Shown here: positions 35,843-46,791 of the stretch, piece after piece
Layout: each line of letters begins with the position of its first letter
How positions within the stretch are numbered: the first letter of the stretch is position 1
DNA from: Erinaceus europaeus
Taxonomy: Eukaryota > Chordata > Mammalia > Eulipotyphla > Erinaceidae
DNA: 64,000 bases
Direction: 5' to 3'
NCBI RefSeq assembly: GCF_950295315.1
Contig: NC_080175.1
Location: forward strand, 87,134,161-87,198,160
Notes under the pieces: model-generated
What the model was told of the DNA's origin: nothing
Database searches by the model: none
The model's input: only the letters and a program-made list of their open reading frames with translations
Program-made: the position numbers and the translations under genes

Positions 35843-36409
35843 CTATCTTTCTATTTTCATGGTAAGCTTTTCTAAATAGTTTAGGGAAACTGGAGATAAA
35901 GACACTCTGAATTTTAAAAATATATGTAATTTTAATTTTCATGAGTATCTAAAATAGAAAATGATTTGTCCTTTAACAGTTTGGCAAATATTTTCAAGGG
36001 CTATCAAACATTAAAAAACACAGTAATATTAGTTCTTTTAAACTCTACATAAATAATTTATTGTTAACAGCCCTAGCAGATTATAAAAAATTAGGTTATT
36101 AGCCAATAGACAATGAACTAGAACAAGATTTCATTATATCGAAAGTATACAGCCTTTCAAAATCTGCTAAATTATTTGATTCTGAAGAATTGTAATCTAA
36201 ACAAACATTTTTTTTTGTTTTTGTGTAGCCAAAACTATATTTAAAATTTTCCCCTTACTCTGTAACAATGAAGATGGGTAATGGCAAATTCTGATATGAT
36301 CTGTGAAGGATTAATATTTTCAGCTGCAGTTGAACAATCTTCTCAATCTTTTACAAATCAAGCATCTTCATGTTTTGTTTTTTCTCCCCACAAAAGTTGC
36401 TTGCTTGTT
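35843..36409. other. CADM2: Unique AT-rich intronic sequence
   Basis: Nothing recognised. Confidence 0.5.
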
Positions 36410-36520
36410 TGTTTTTATCAGAGAATTGCTCAGCTCTGGTGGTGTTTGAGACTGAACCTGGGACCACAGAGCCTCAGACATAAAAGTTGCTTGCATAACC
36501 CTGCTGCTATCATCCCAGCC
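36410..36520 (-). mobile_element. SINE fragment of the 'gcataaccctgctg' head type
   Basis: Plus-strand agctctggtggtgtttgag, aacctgggaccacagagcc and ttgcataaccctgctgctatc are the reverse of the family at 6484. Confidence 0.65.
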
Positions 36521-36545
36521 CAGTCTAACCCCGACCCTACTATAC

Positions 36546-36830
36546 TTTTTTTTTTTCCCTCTAGGGTTATCCATGGTGCTCAGTGCCAGCAGTGCCACTG
36601 CACCTCATAGCCATTCCCCTCCATTTTATTGGATAGAACAAAGAGAAATTGAGAGGGGAAGGGAGACAGACAGGGAGAAAACTAATTTTTTTTTTTTTCC
36701 TGTTGTCTTTCTTTCCTTCTTCACCGCTTGTGAGGCATCCCTCTGCAGGTGGGGAGCCAGGGGATTGAACCCAGATCCTTGTTTGGGTCCTGACACTTAG
36801 CACTATAACCAGGTGCACCACAGCCTGCCC
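36546..36830 (-). mobile_element. tRNA-SINE with 'ctctagggttat' 3' unit
   Basis: Minus-strand head gggcaggctgtggtgcacc, body ggctccccacctgcagagggatgcc, CT tract with an internal A-run, and the 3' unit ending at the T12 tail (36546-36557). Confidence 0.88.
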
Positions 36831-37057
36831 TCCTTCTGACCCCCCTCCCCAATACTATACTTTCTACTAAACTTAGTAATTAGCTGGCTACATAAGAAAG
36901 ACCCACAAACCAATTCCTGGCTGTCAGTTTGATGTCCTTTGTAGTAATTGATGATTTTCACTTCCTATAATTGTAAAAAACACTTTGAAAAAAAGTTTAA
37001 AAACTCGGTCAATATTCAAGAAACTAACAAAAAAAATAAAGAAAGAAATAATGGGAA

Positions 37058-37281
37058 GGGGCTGGGTGGTGTTGCACCTGGTTGCATGCACTTGTTACAA
37101 TGCTCAAGGACTCAGGTTCGAACCATCGGTTCCCATCTGCAGGAGTGAAAACTTTGTTAGTAGTGAAGCAGTGTTACAGGCAGGTGTCTCTCTGTCTCTA
37201 TTCTGCTCTGTCACCCTCTTCACTCTTGAGTTCTGGCTGTCTCTATCCAATAAATAAAGATAATAAATAAAACTAAAGATA
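37058..37281 (+). mobile_element. tRNA-SINE, 'ggggctgggtggtgttgcac' subfamily, with TSD
   Basis: Head, B-box aggttcgaacc, body and AATAAATAAAG tail. aaataatgggaa before and after is the target duplication. Confidence 0.92.
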
Positions 37282-37699
37282 AAATAATGGGAAATTTTAG
37301 TAGCTGTGTAGCCACTTTAAGAAAACTGTCTTGAAGTCTTTACAGTATCTAGATAGATAACACTATGAGTCATTACTGACTCATTGTCTGGCTCCTGCTT
37401 ATCTGTTCAGCACCTCCCCTTCTTCCCTTCTGAACTTCAGATGACTAAAATCAAACTGGATGAAAGCAGTTTGATAGAACCAACCTTTGTCAATAGGACA
37501 AACGGGTCAAAAAAATAACCCTTCAAATAAGATATCTATTCTAGTTACAGTTCCATGTTTGTAATCACTAATAACTTTAATTAATTTGAGATACTTGAAG
37601 AATTATTCCTAAAATATTAATTTGAGAGCGACTTTTTCCTATTCTCTCTCTCCCTTTCTTTATTCCTTTCTTTCTTTCCTTTTTTGTTTCTTTCCTTTC
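37282..37699. other. CADM2: Intronic sequence with pyrimidine-rich end
   Basis: Mostly unique; 37635-37705 is a CT/TTTC-rich stretch running into the next SINE. Confidence 0.5.
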
Positions 37700-37953
37700 T
37701 TTCTCTCCCAGGTTTTCACTGGAGCTCTGTGCCAGAACTATGAATCCACTGCTCCTGGTGGCCATTTTTTTTCCATTTTATTGGATAGGACAGAGAGAAA
37801 TCGAGAGAGGAGGGGAAAAAAGAGAAGGGGAAAGAAAGACAGATACCTGCTGACCTGCTTCACTGCTTGTGAAGCGACCCTCCTGCATGTGAGGAGACAG
37901 AGACTCAAACCAGCATCCTTGCTGTGTGGTTCTTGTGCTTCCTACTATGTGCA
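37700..37953 (-). mobile_element. Erinaceid tRNA-SINE, head decayed
   Basis: 3' unit (ccaggttttcactggagctc on plus, then aatccactgctcctgg), ttggataggacagagagaaa, body and partial head near 37920-37950. Confidence 0.88.
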
Positions 37954-38030
37954 ATATATATGTGCAATATATATAATTAAAATTATATTTATATATATAA
38001 TTAAAATTATATTTATATATATAATTTTAA
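37953..38030 (+). repeat. AT-rich palindromic/tandem repeat
   Basis: Repeats of aattaaaattatatttatat and caatatatatgtg. Both strands read almost alike, so it could form hairpins or cruciforms. Confidence 0.85.
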
Positions 38031-38170
38031 TTGCCACCAGGGTTATTACTGGGACTCCTTGCTTCCAAAAATTTTTTTTTAGGTGTTTTTGGGTTGTGTT
38101 GTTTGTTTTTAAACATGAATTGGTCCTAATTTTAAGTCAGGATGAGTCTGCAGCTACCTCTTGTTTGGAC

Positions 38171-38508
38171 TTTTTTTTTTTCCCTCCAGGGTTATTGCTG
38201 GGCTCGGTGCCTGCACCATGAATCCACCGCTCCTGGAGGCCATTTTTCCCCCTTTTTGTTGCCTTAGTTGTTGCAGCTTGCCATTGTTGATGTTGCTTTG
38301 TTGTTGGATAGGACAGAGAGAAATGGAGAGAGGAGGGAAAGACAGAGAGAGAGGGGGAGAGAAAGATAGACACCTGCAGACCTGCTTCACCGCCTGTGAA
38401 GTGACTCCCCTGCAGGTGGGGAGCCGGGGGCTCGAACCGGGATCCTTATGCCGGTCCCTGCGCTTTGCGCCACGTGCGCTTAACCCACTGCGCCACTGCC
38501 CGACCCCC
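38171..38508 (-). mobile_element. Main-type erinaceid SINE with full 3' unit, young-looking
   Basis: Minus head gggggtcgggcagtggcgc, A-box region cgcagtgggttaag, B-box ggttcgagccc, body, then ttggataggacagag (plus) and the 3' unit ending ccagggttattgctgg next to the T11 tail. CpGs in the head are well kept, indicating low age. Confidence 0.95.
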
Positions 38509-38540
38509 TGCTTCCAAAATTAATCTACCAAACCAGCAGC

Positions 38541-38561
38541 ATCTCTTTCTTTTTTTCTTTT

Positions 38562-38629
<68 letters not shown>

Positions 38630-38672
38630 TTCTTTCCTTCCTTCCTTTTTTTCTTTCTTTCTTTCTGCCTTT
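38541..38672 (+). repeat. (TTTC)n microsatellite
   Basis: About 20 CTTT units plus imperfect flanking units. It gives meaningless Phe/Leu/Ser-rich and Lys/Glu-rich open frames on the two strands. Confidence 0.97.
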
Positions 38673-38680
38673 TTTCCCCT

Positions 38681-38870
38681 CTTTTTTTTATAGCATCAGC
38701 AAGATACTGGGATGACAGAAAGAGACAGAGAAAGTAAAGATAAATCTGCAGCACTGCTTCACTGATTATGAAACTTCTCCCCTGTTTGTGGGACCATAGG
38801 CTTGAATCTGGGTCATTATACACAGTAAAGTGTGGGTTCTGCTAGGTGTGCCATGGTCAAGCGGCCCAAA
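38681..38870 (-). mobile_element. Diverged tRNA-SINE between two microsatellites
   Basis: Plus strand agcatcagcaagatactggg, agacagagaaagt, gcagcactgcttcac and tgtgccatggtc are the reverse of a SINE body and head. The tail is the T-rich/CTTT region. Confidence 0.65.
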
Positions 38871-38905
38871 TCTCTCTCTCTCCTTACTCTCTTACCTGCC
38901 AGCCA

Positions 38906-39047
38906 TTCCCTCCCTCCCTTCCTTCCTTCCTTCCTTCTTTCCATCCTTCCTCCCTTCCTCCCTCCCTTTCTTCCTTCCTTCCTTCCTTCTTTCCTTCCTT
39001 CCTTCCTTCCTTCCTTCCTTCCTTCCTTCCTTCCTTCTTTTTTTCCA
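38906..39047 (+). repeat. (CCTT)n microsatellite
   Basis: About 30 tetranucleotide units of CCTT with some CCCT and CTTT variants. Open frames here (Pro/Ser/Phe or Lys/Glu/Gly repeats) are artefacts of the repeat. Confidence 0.97.
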
Positions 39048-39290
39048 AGGCACTTCTAAACTCTGGTTTATGCTGTATCTCCAGCAAAAGCCAGCCCCCA
39101 CCCCTGCACCCCTAACAGAACTTCTTAGTCCAGTACTTTCCTTGTAGTATGTACCCATCTATCTATCAATTTAATTAAATTCTTATTATGAAACAGATAC
39201 AGTTGAGTTACTTAAATATGTAGGACCAGAATATATACTGAGCTCAGCAAAACCTGAAGAAGGTAAGTTAGTTTAGTCGTACATGGCCAT

Positions 39291-39415
39291 CTTTTTTCCA
39301 GTTATTGTCACAACAGGACACATGTCTGGCTTATGGTGGCCCTAGAAACTAAACCTGGGGCCTCTGAATCTCAGACATGAAACTCTTTTGCATAACCACT
39401 AGGCTATCTCTATTA
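39291..39415 (-). mobile_element. SINE fragment of the 'gcataaccac' head type
   Basis: Plus-strand aaacctggggcctctgaatc and ttgcataaccactaggctatc are the reverse of the family at 6484. Confidence 0.65.
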
Positions 39416-39631
39416 AAAATTTCTATAAGCTCTGATTTTGTTGACATCAGCCTTTTAAACTGAGTTATTTTCTGAAAAATTTGAACTTTATTATTGGTCA
39501 CTTGCACAATTTAGGTTTATCAATACTTATTAAATTAATTCAAAGCATTATAAGCATGACACATTTTAAGAAGTCTTTTAAAATCCACTTTTTGATAAGA
39601 TTGAGTTTTAATAAAAAAACAAAAAATCCTG

Positions 39632-39799
39632 TGATCTGGAAGGTGGAACAATGGATGGAGCACTGGACTCTCAAGCATGAGGTCCTGAGTTCAATCCCCA
39701 GCAGTATATGTACCAGAGTGATGCCTGGTTCTTTCTCTCTCTCATATCTTTCTCATTAATAAATAAATTAAAAAAGAATAAAAAATATTTTTAAAAAAA
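39632..39799 (+). mobile_element. tRNA-SINE, 'ctggaaggtggaacaatgg' head type
   Basis: Head, B-box gagttcaatcccc, gtaccagagtgatgcctgg core, CT tract and AATAAATAAATT tail; the sister of the minus copy at 7331. Confidence 0.85.
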
Positions 39800-39901
39800 T
39801 CTTCAATAGAGACAGAAATTGCCTTTTTTTCTAAAGGATAAATATTTGAGATCACAAGCTATAACTTTTAAAATAAACTTTCTTGCTAATAAAATGAACT
39901 T

Positions 39902-40131
39902 GGGGCTGGGTGGTGGCACACATGGCTGAGTGCACACACTACAGTAAGCAAGGATGAGGGTTCAAGTCCCTGATCACCACCTGTAGGGGGGAAGCTTCAA
40001 AAATAGTGAAGTAGAGCTATAAGTATTTCTCTGTCTTTCCCTCTCTCTATCTCCCTGTCTCCCCCTTCCTTTCAGTTACTCTTGTCTCTATCAATAATAA
40101 TAAATAAATAAGAAAAAGGGAAAATATAAAA
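39902..40131 (+). mobile_element. tRNA-SINE, 'ggggctgggtggtggcac' subfamily, with TSD
   Basis: Head, B-box gggttcaagtccc, shortened body, CT tract and AATAATAAATAAATA tail. aaaatgaa before and after is consistent with a short target duplication. Confidence 0.88.
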
Positions 40132-40662
40132 TAAAATGAAATTTATCCTCTCTTCTGCAATTTTGATGCAATGGTACCTTGTTCTGAGATTCATGTTCTA
40201 CATGTCTCTTTATAAACTCTGCATTTTCACCTAATTTAAGGTCTTCAAAGAAAGGGAGAAAGGTCAGGAGGGCTCAGTAAGCAGCTGATACTCCTATAAG
40301 TAGTGAAAGATCACAGTACATTTTCGAGTTGTCTCATTATCCTCATTTAATTGATGAGATAACTGTAAGTCATTTATTTATAAAATTGCATATACATATC
40401 TGTGACTTACATAGATATGTAATATATATAACACACACAATTACACTAATAACATGTATCCATGTAATCATATGTAGGATATAACAAAATTGCATACGTT
40501 TATGCACATGTTTATGCATAACTACAGATAAGGTATATATAGTCCTATGTAGAATATATTCAAATTAAATATATCTTATGTATATTGCATAGAGCATCAT
40601 GTAACATATGAATATACTTATATGTGCTAAACATATATGTTATTTTATAGAGATAGCATTAT
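40132..40662. other. CADM2: AT-rich intronic sequence
   Basis: 40380-40640 is rich in tatat/tacata words but not a regular repeat. No gene is seen. Confidence 0.5.
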
Positions 40663-40942
40663 TCTTTTTTCTTTTTTTCTTTATTTTCCCTTTTGTTGCC
40701 CTTGTTGTTTATCGTTGTTATTATTGCTGCTGTCATTGTTGTTGGCTAGGACAGAGAGAAATGGAGAGAGGAGGGGAAGACAGAGAAGAGGAGAGAAAGA
40801 CAGACACCTGCAGATCTGCTTCACCGCCTATGAAGTGACTCTCCTGCAAGTGGGGAGCCAGGGGCTTGAACTGGGATTCTTATGCCTGTTCTTACACTTT
40901 GTGCCATGTGTGCTTAACCTGCTGCACTTCCACCTGACTCCC
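40663..40942 (-). mobile_element. Main-type erinaceid SINE, full length
   Basis: Minus head gggagtcaggtggaagtgc, body, (CAACAA) domain (plus: tgttgcccttgttg) and T-rich tail. Confidence 0.93.
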
Positions 40943-41055
40943 GAATGTGTAGTTTCTAAAGAGACCCGTATATTCTCATTTTCTTTTTCTATTTGATAAA
41001 AAGCCAATGTGCATATGGAAGCCCCTTCAAAGACAAAAATATAGTTTATTTTTAC

Positions 41056-41260
41056 ATTTTTTTAATTGTCTTTATTTATTGGATACAGACAGCTGGAAAA
41101 AAAGAGGGTGATAGAGAGGGAGAGAGACAGAGAGATACCTGCAGCACTACTTTACTACTGGCAAAGCTTTCCTCCTGCAGGTGGGGACCAGGGGCTCAAA
41201 CCCAGGTCTTTACACATTGTAATATGTGTGCTCAATCAGGTGCTCCACTACCTGGCCCCC
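41056..41260 (-). mobile_element. tRNA-SINE, 'gggggccaggtagtggagc' subfamily
   Basis: Minus head, B-box gggtttgagcccc, body ccccacctgcaggaggaaagc and A-rich tail at 41056-41080. Confidence 0.9.
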
Positions 41261-41489
41261 AAAACATAATTTTAAGTTAAATAAATAAAACCAGCCGCTG
41301 AAAATTGGCAAGCTATAACATTTATTTGGTACATAAGTATCACTTGGTTGTTTCTTCGTGAACTAACAAGATAACAACATAGAAGACGATGATGTGGGTC
41401 CACCTGCATATCAGATGTCAGGCTCAGAAAAACAAACAAAAAACACTAGTATAGTCATGGGTCCTTTGGACTATAATTAAAATAGGCCT

Positions 41490-41936
41490 ATTAATTATCT
41501 ACAAAGCAGAGACCACCAAATCGTCATCTGAACTATACCAGTCTTTATGTTCATGATTAGTCAACAATAAGTTTGGCTTTCTATGTTAACTTTTCTTTCA
41601 CCACCAGGTTCCAGATACTATCGTGATCCATCCAGACTTCCCTGGGCAGATGACCTCACCAATGTGTCCTGGAGCCCTGCACCCCCAGAGCCCCACCCTA
41701 CTAGGGAAAGAGAGAAACAGGTTGGGAGTATGGATCGACATGTGAATACCCATGTTCAGCGGGGAAGCAATTACAGAAGCCAGACCTCCCACATTTTGCA
41801 CCCCATAATGACCCTGGGTCCATACTCCCAGAGGGATAAAGAATAGGAAAGCTATCAGGGAAGGGGATGGCATACGAGTTCTGATGGTGGAAACTGCGTG
41901 GAGTTGTACCCCTCTAATCCTATGGTTTGTGTCAGT
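41490..41936 (+). repeat. A-tailed dispersed repeat, 3' part
   Basis: Same block order as 22560-22980 (cttccctgggcagatgacc, agtatggatcgacatgtg, tgaccctgggtccatactccc, aggaaagctatcaggg). The A tail has been replaced by a (TA)n/(GA)n microsatellite. Confidence 0.75.
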
Positions 41937-41937
41937 G

Positions 41938-41985
41938 ATTATATATATATATATATATATATATGGAGAGAGAGAGAGAGAGAGA
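41938..41985 (+). repeat. (TA)n(GA)n compound microsatellite
   Basis: About 13 AT units followed by about 10 AG units, at the 3' end of the dispersed repeat. Confidence 0.95.
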
Positions 41986-44644
41986 CTGCTTCCTTATATC
42001 AATAATGGTCCTGAAGGTGATAAGAATGATAGTAGCAGGAAATAGTCATATTAGTTATATGAATCAGTCAGTTGAGCTTGATAAATGATTGTTCTCTGAA
42101 AAAAAAAAATGTTCCACTCCCTTTCACTATGAATATTTAGAAATTTTCATTATATTTTTTATGTCTTATTATCAAAAAAGTAAGTGTAGCATGCTAGAAC
42201 ACCTCATGTTTTGAAAGCAGTTTTTAAATATTTTAATATACTAGAACCCTAAGCCATATCACCCTTACTCAAAGCAATAGAAAAATGTTCCTCTTTCACA
42301 TTCTTATGAAGAATTTTTTTTTAATGCAACCACATTTTTTACTGGAGCTTATTAGAGCACAACGTATCATGTGTAACCTTGTCAAAATGAAACCAGTTCC
42401 AACAAGCACTGTATACAGTAAACTGAAGAGCAGTCCAGCACCTCTTTTCCAGTAATGAGCTTTTGAGGTGAAAGGTGTGCTGTATTCTCTACAAATGCAG
42501 TGTACAATGATCTCTAACTTGTCAACCTGTTTTGTTTTGTGGCACTTTCAGTTTTTCTAAAATGGCATTCTGGTTCGTTCAGAATATATTTTTGAAGCAA
42601 AATTAAGTCTAAAAATGCCCCAGAAGCCCAAACTGCATCTTTCTCTATAAGCACTGGTGTAACAATAGGGATAAAAACTGCCACCAGTTAGTCTGAACTC
42701 CTCATGCTTCCTTCCTTTCTGCTTGATGTAACTAACTTCCCCAGGTGGTACCAGGCAATCAAGAGTGAATCCAAACCCAGGATTATTAGTGAGATATAGA
42801 AGGGTCAGAACTCAATATATATTAGAACTATTAAGATAAAATGTGTCCTTTTGACGGAAGCTATTCACACTTTCTAAACTGAAAAAAAAAAATAATAATA
42901 GGGCATCCTTAACCTTCTTACTTAATTGCACTGTCATTGGAAGCACTTAGTAAGAGGAAAGTTTATTGTATTTGATTTTTTTTTTTTTGCCTGGGCAGAG
43001 AAAGAAGTTTATCTGTTCCCATTATGTTCAGATACATGTAGCAGTCTATTTGGACTAGAGTAGCACTGAAGAGTTTACTTAAATAACAACTGTGGTTTGA
43101 TAAGGCCTCAACTCACCAGTGCAAGCCTTCTTCTCTAGTCATAAAGATTATCTATTTCTTAAAAAGGAACCCTTTTAAAATTACATTTGAATAGATATTT
43201 CTTATACCTCTACTAGTTTCCACTGGTTTCATATCTAAATGGAATCCTTATACAATAGAAAAAAAATGAAAGCTGCTCTTGAAAAATAAAAATTATTGCA
43301 ATTTTAAACTATAAGTAGAAACCAACAGCCCTATATAATTACAATAAAAGTTTATAACTGAAGTCTGTTATTTAAAAATTGATGCATAATTTCTCTTAAA
43401 ATATTTCTTACACTCTAAATGGGCAAAAGTAAAGTGAAATGTAAATTTAAAAAAATGTCTTAGATGTGGATGAGCCTATGTTGTTTATATCCACCTAGAT
43501 CAATTCTGAGTTTCTTCCTGGAAGTATTTCACCAAAAAGTAAATCAGATGATTTGTTTGAATATTCTAAGTTCTGCTTGTATCTGCTTCTTACAGGAGAA
43601 TATTACCCACATCAATTAATAGAAAAAAATTACATAAATACAAAGGAAAACTGTGGCATGGAAAAATTCTGATTGGGAAGTTTGATATAAGTGTTTACCA
43701 TCTGTTTCTGTGATCAAATTGATGATACGATGTGGTCTAGGTGGTAGCATGGTGGCTAGATCAATGGGGTCAAATAGCTGATAAGCTTCTTGTATAAATT
43801 TTAAGCTCAAGTATCACTGAAATACAATGAATTCATGTGACGTATCATGATAAACAACTTTCAGCTTCATGGTTATATCACATGTACTTAAAGAAATTAA
43901 AACTGCGAATCTGATACAAAGAAAAGTTTGTCAGTGATTCCTTTCAGTAGACAAAAACACACTTTACTTCAAATCAATTATATTTAAATCTGTATGCTTA
44001 TGAATCAAAATGTCTCTTAAACTTTTACATTTTACCATGTTTTTTCCAAGAATCATTTTTTCATTGTGCAGAAAATGACATCTCATAGTATGATAAAGAA
44101 TAAAATTACTATGTAAGTTTTTCACTCTAGAAGATAGGAGAAATATTTCTTAATTTTATCTTGATTTCTCTCCTTTTCTTTTTAGACTTATTCTATAAGT
44201 AAGGAAGACTGGGTTACATAATCGAGAGCCAAATCATCTTTGAACATAACTAAACTGTGCTACTGAACTGTGATATTACATATGCACAGGCTGAAGACCT
44301 TGGTCATTAAAATATAGATGGGCTAATTCACACAGCACTCATTTTAGTGGATTAACTTTCATGTTTGTTGCCTGACAATTTTACTGGTAGTAAAGTGCAC
44401 TAGCATATATATACTATTTAAGACTGCTATATAAAAATCTAGCTAAATAAAAAGTGAAGGAGGTAGAAATGTTTCAGATTGGTACTTTGATGTGTGGATA
44501 TTAACAGTGCAGTTCGATGATGATCAAATGGAGATTGAATAGAGGACTCCATGCTAGCAAGTACTGTGTGCTTTTGCTTCACTTTCTCCCAAGGCACAAA
44601 TTGTCCCCTACTAGAAGTTACTGTAATCACAAGCTAAAGTTACA
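41986..44644. other. CADM2: Long repeat-poor intronic block
   Basis: About 2.7 kb without recognised transposons. 42300-42860 has a non-repetitive, balanced look, as conserved non-coding DNA often does; this cannot be tested here. A minus-strand exon-like interval at 43699-43816 is discussed in the findings. Confidence 0.5.
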
Positions 44645-44826
44645 GGGGTCGCAAGATAGCTCAGCTGATAGCTCACTTCCCTTGTCATGTGCACAACCCA
44701 CATTAGGGCCTGGTCCTCACCGTACTGATGGAAGCGTCTGTGCTATTGTATATCCCCTTTCCCCTCTCTCTTTCTACTTTAAAAGTTGACTTGATGTAGT
44801 GAAGCTTTAGTGACAACAACTACAAA
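44645..44826 (+). mobile_element. tRNA-like SINE, 'gatagctcagctgatagc' head
   Basis: ggggtcgcaagatagctcagctgatagctcac closely resembles a tRNA 5' half with an A-box; the B-box has decayed. A CT tract and A-rich end follow. It is probably an old SINE rather than a functional tRNA: no anticodon stem-loop or 3' half. Confidence 0.6.
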
Positions 44827-44874
44827 AAAGAGGTAAAGTTACAGAAATAACCAAGACATATAAGATCCAATTTT

Positions 44875-44922
44875 AGTGTGTGTGCGTGTGCATGTGTGTG
44901 TGCGTGTCCATGTGTGTGTGTA
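44875..44922 (+). repeat. (TG)n imperfect microsatellite
   Basis: TGTG units broken by TGCG, TGCA and TCCA. Confidence 0.92.
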
Positions 44923-44998
44923 ATGCTGGAGACCAAACCCAAGGTCTCATGAATGAAAAGCACATGCTATTCCACTGAGCTATCTCTCCGATCTCTGC
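44923..44998 (-). mobile_element. tRNA-like SINE head, minus
   Basis: Plus-strand ccaaacccaaggtctcatg and cactgagctatctctccgatc are the reverse of a tRNA-like head. It abuts the (TG)n run. Confidence 0.55.
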
Positions 44999-45066
44999 TT
45001 TAAAGGGTGCCACAATTCACTGGGACAGCATAAAATATAGACATATGTGCACATACACATGTACTT

Positions 45067-45155
45067 AAATATATATATACATTATATATATAATATATAT
45101 ATTATATACACATTATATATATATACACACATTGTATACATATGTATATATATGA
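45067..45155 (+). repeat. (TA)-rich palindromic stretch
   Basis: atatatatacattatatat and its reverse alternate for ~90 bases; self-complementary. Confidence 0.85.
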
Positions 45156-46452
45156 ATATCTATACAATTTTATTAAGTCTATGAGATGGAGACAAAAAAA
45201 TGTTATTCACCAGTTTTATTACTCTGGATCATCTTTTCTAGATAGAACTAGAAAGGGAAAGATAACACATCACCAAAGCTTCCCTTGGTATAAAAGGGAC
45301 AGAGTTCGAATCTGAGTTGCATACATAGCAAAGCAGACACCTTCCCAGATGTTTTTTCTTGCCAACCCGAGACAGAGAAATTTAACGATGAGTGAACTAT
45401 GTATTGGCTGCATAGAATTGAAGATATAAACAAGATACATAAGATTGTTCCTTTCAAGGAAGGCATAACTTGCATTTTTAAATGATTTGGAATATATTTA
45501 CACATATAGACACACATATATATTATGCATTTATAATACATGCATCTCCCTATCTATATAATATGACTAACATACTATATAGTATATGCATCTATAATAT
45601 GTGCAATATACACATATAAAATAAACAATTAAGATACTAGGTAATGATAAATTCCCTGAAAAAATTAAAAGACAGTGCTGTGTGACCAGCGGTCCCATTG
45701 ATTGGAGCAAACAAAAGAAGTTTCTCTGAGAGGATTCATTTACACTAAGATTTCACTGAGTAGAAAGCACCTTTGCAAAGATCACATTCAGGGCAGAATT
45801 TCTTGTACTTCTTGAGCTTATGTCTTAGAGTCTCAGAGAAACAGTGTGACTTAGTGGGGAGTTATTAGTGGGGAGTTCTGAGATGTCACAGGTTTATTAC
45901 AGTGTGTTCTGCCCAAGTTGGTAAACTAGGGTAATTAGTATTTGGGTTGTATGCTTAGTATAATGAAATGTCACTAGAGACATTTAATGAATGAATAACA
46001 TAATGGAATATGAATTCTAAACATTTTTACATTGCAGTTGTGTGGGAAATAGGTAGGAAAGATAGAAGCATGGAACCAGGGGCTCATTAGACAATCTTCA
46101 ATGGTCTGTTCTGGAGAGGATGGTACAAAGAAATGAGTACACTATGACCATGGTTTGGAAATAGTGTCAATAAAATTGAATGATGACTTTGGAATGAACA
46201 CTATAGAGGGATCAAGGATAAATGCTGGATGGTGGAACATGTGCCTACATATTGTTGTAATGTTAGGCAAGATTTATTATTAGAAGACACAAAGCAAATT
46301 TCATGTAGAATCTTCTAGTTAGGCATATCTCATCGTCTACAAGTAAATGCCCAGAGTTTCCTTCATGGGTCAGTGCTTAATTCTTGGTGAATGTAAATTC
46401 ATAAAGAAAAGTTTTTATATATTTCTGAAAAGTTAAAATGTAGACTGCTGGA
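45156..46452. other. CADM2: Unique intronic sequence
   Basis: About 1.3 kb, no recognised element or exon. Confidence 0.5.
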
Positions 46453-46791
46453 GGGCTGGGCAGTAGTGCAGCAAAGCTCAAGGACCAGCTTAAGGATCCC
46501 AGTTCCAGTCCCTGTCTCCCCACCTGCAGGGGGGTCGCTTCACAAGTGGTGAAGCAGGTCTACAAGTGTCTGTCTTTCTCTTCTCCTCTCTGTCTTCCCC
46601 TCCTCTCTCGATTTCTCTCTGTCCTATCCGACAACAACAACAGTTATAATAAAAATAAGACTACAACAAGGGCAACAAAATGGGAAAAATGGCCTCCAGG
46701 AGCAGTGGATTCATAATGTAGAGTGCAGGCAGGCAGCGTGCCCCAGCGATAGCCTGGAGGCAAAAAATAAATAAATAGATAAATAAATAAA
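46453..46791 (+). mobile_element. Main-type erinaceid SINE with 3' unit, head deletion
   Basis: gggctgggcagtagtgcagc joins directly to aaagctcaaggacc, so ~20 bases of the tRNA head (the gggttaagcgcaggtggc part) are missing. Body, CT tract, (CAACAA) domain and the 3' unit ggcctccaggagcagtgg...cctggaggc precede an (AAAT)n tail. Confidence 0.9.

Noticed and set aside
37622..38221. 199-codon plus-strand open frame
   Set aside because: Runs through a pyrimidine tract, an antisense SINE and an AT repeat; not coding.
38830..39147. Ser/Leu/Pro/Phe-repeat ORFs and the opposite Lys/Glu/Gly-repeat ORFs
   Set aside because: Translations of the (CCTT)n microsatellite in different frames.
44645..44720. 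tRNA-like sequence with gatagctcagctgatagc
   Set aside because: No complete cloverleaf or anticodon loop; followed by a CT tract and A-rich end, as in SINEs.
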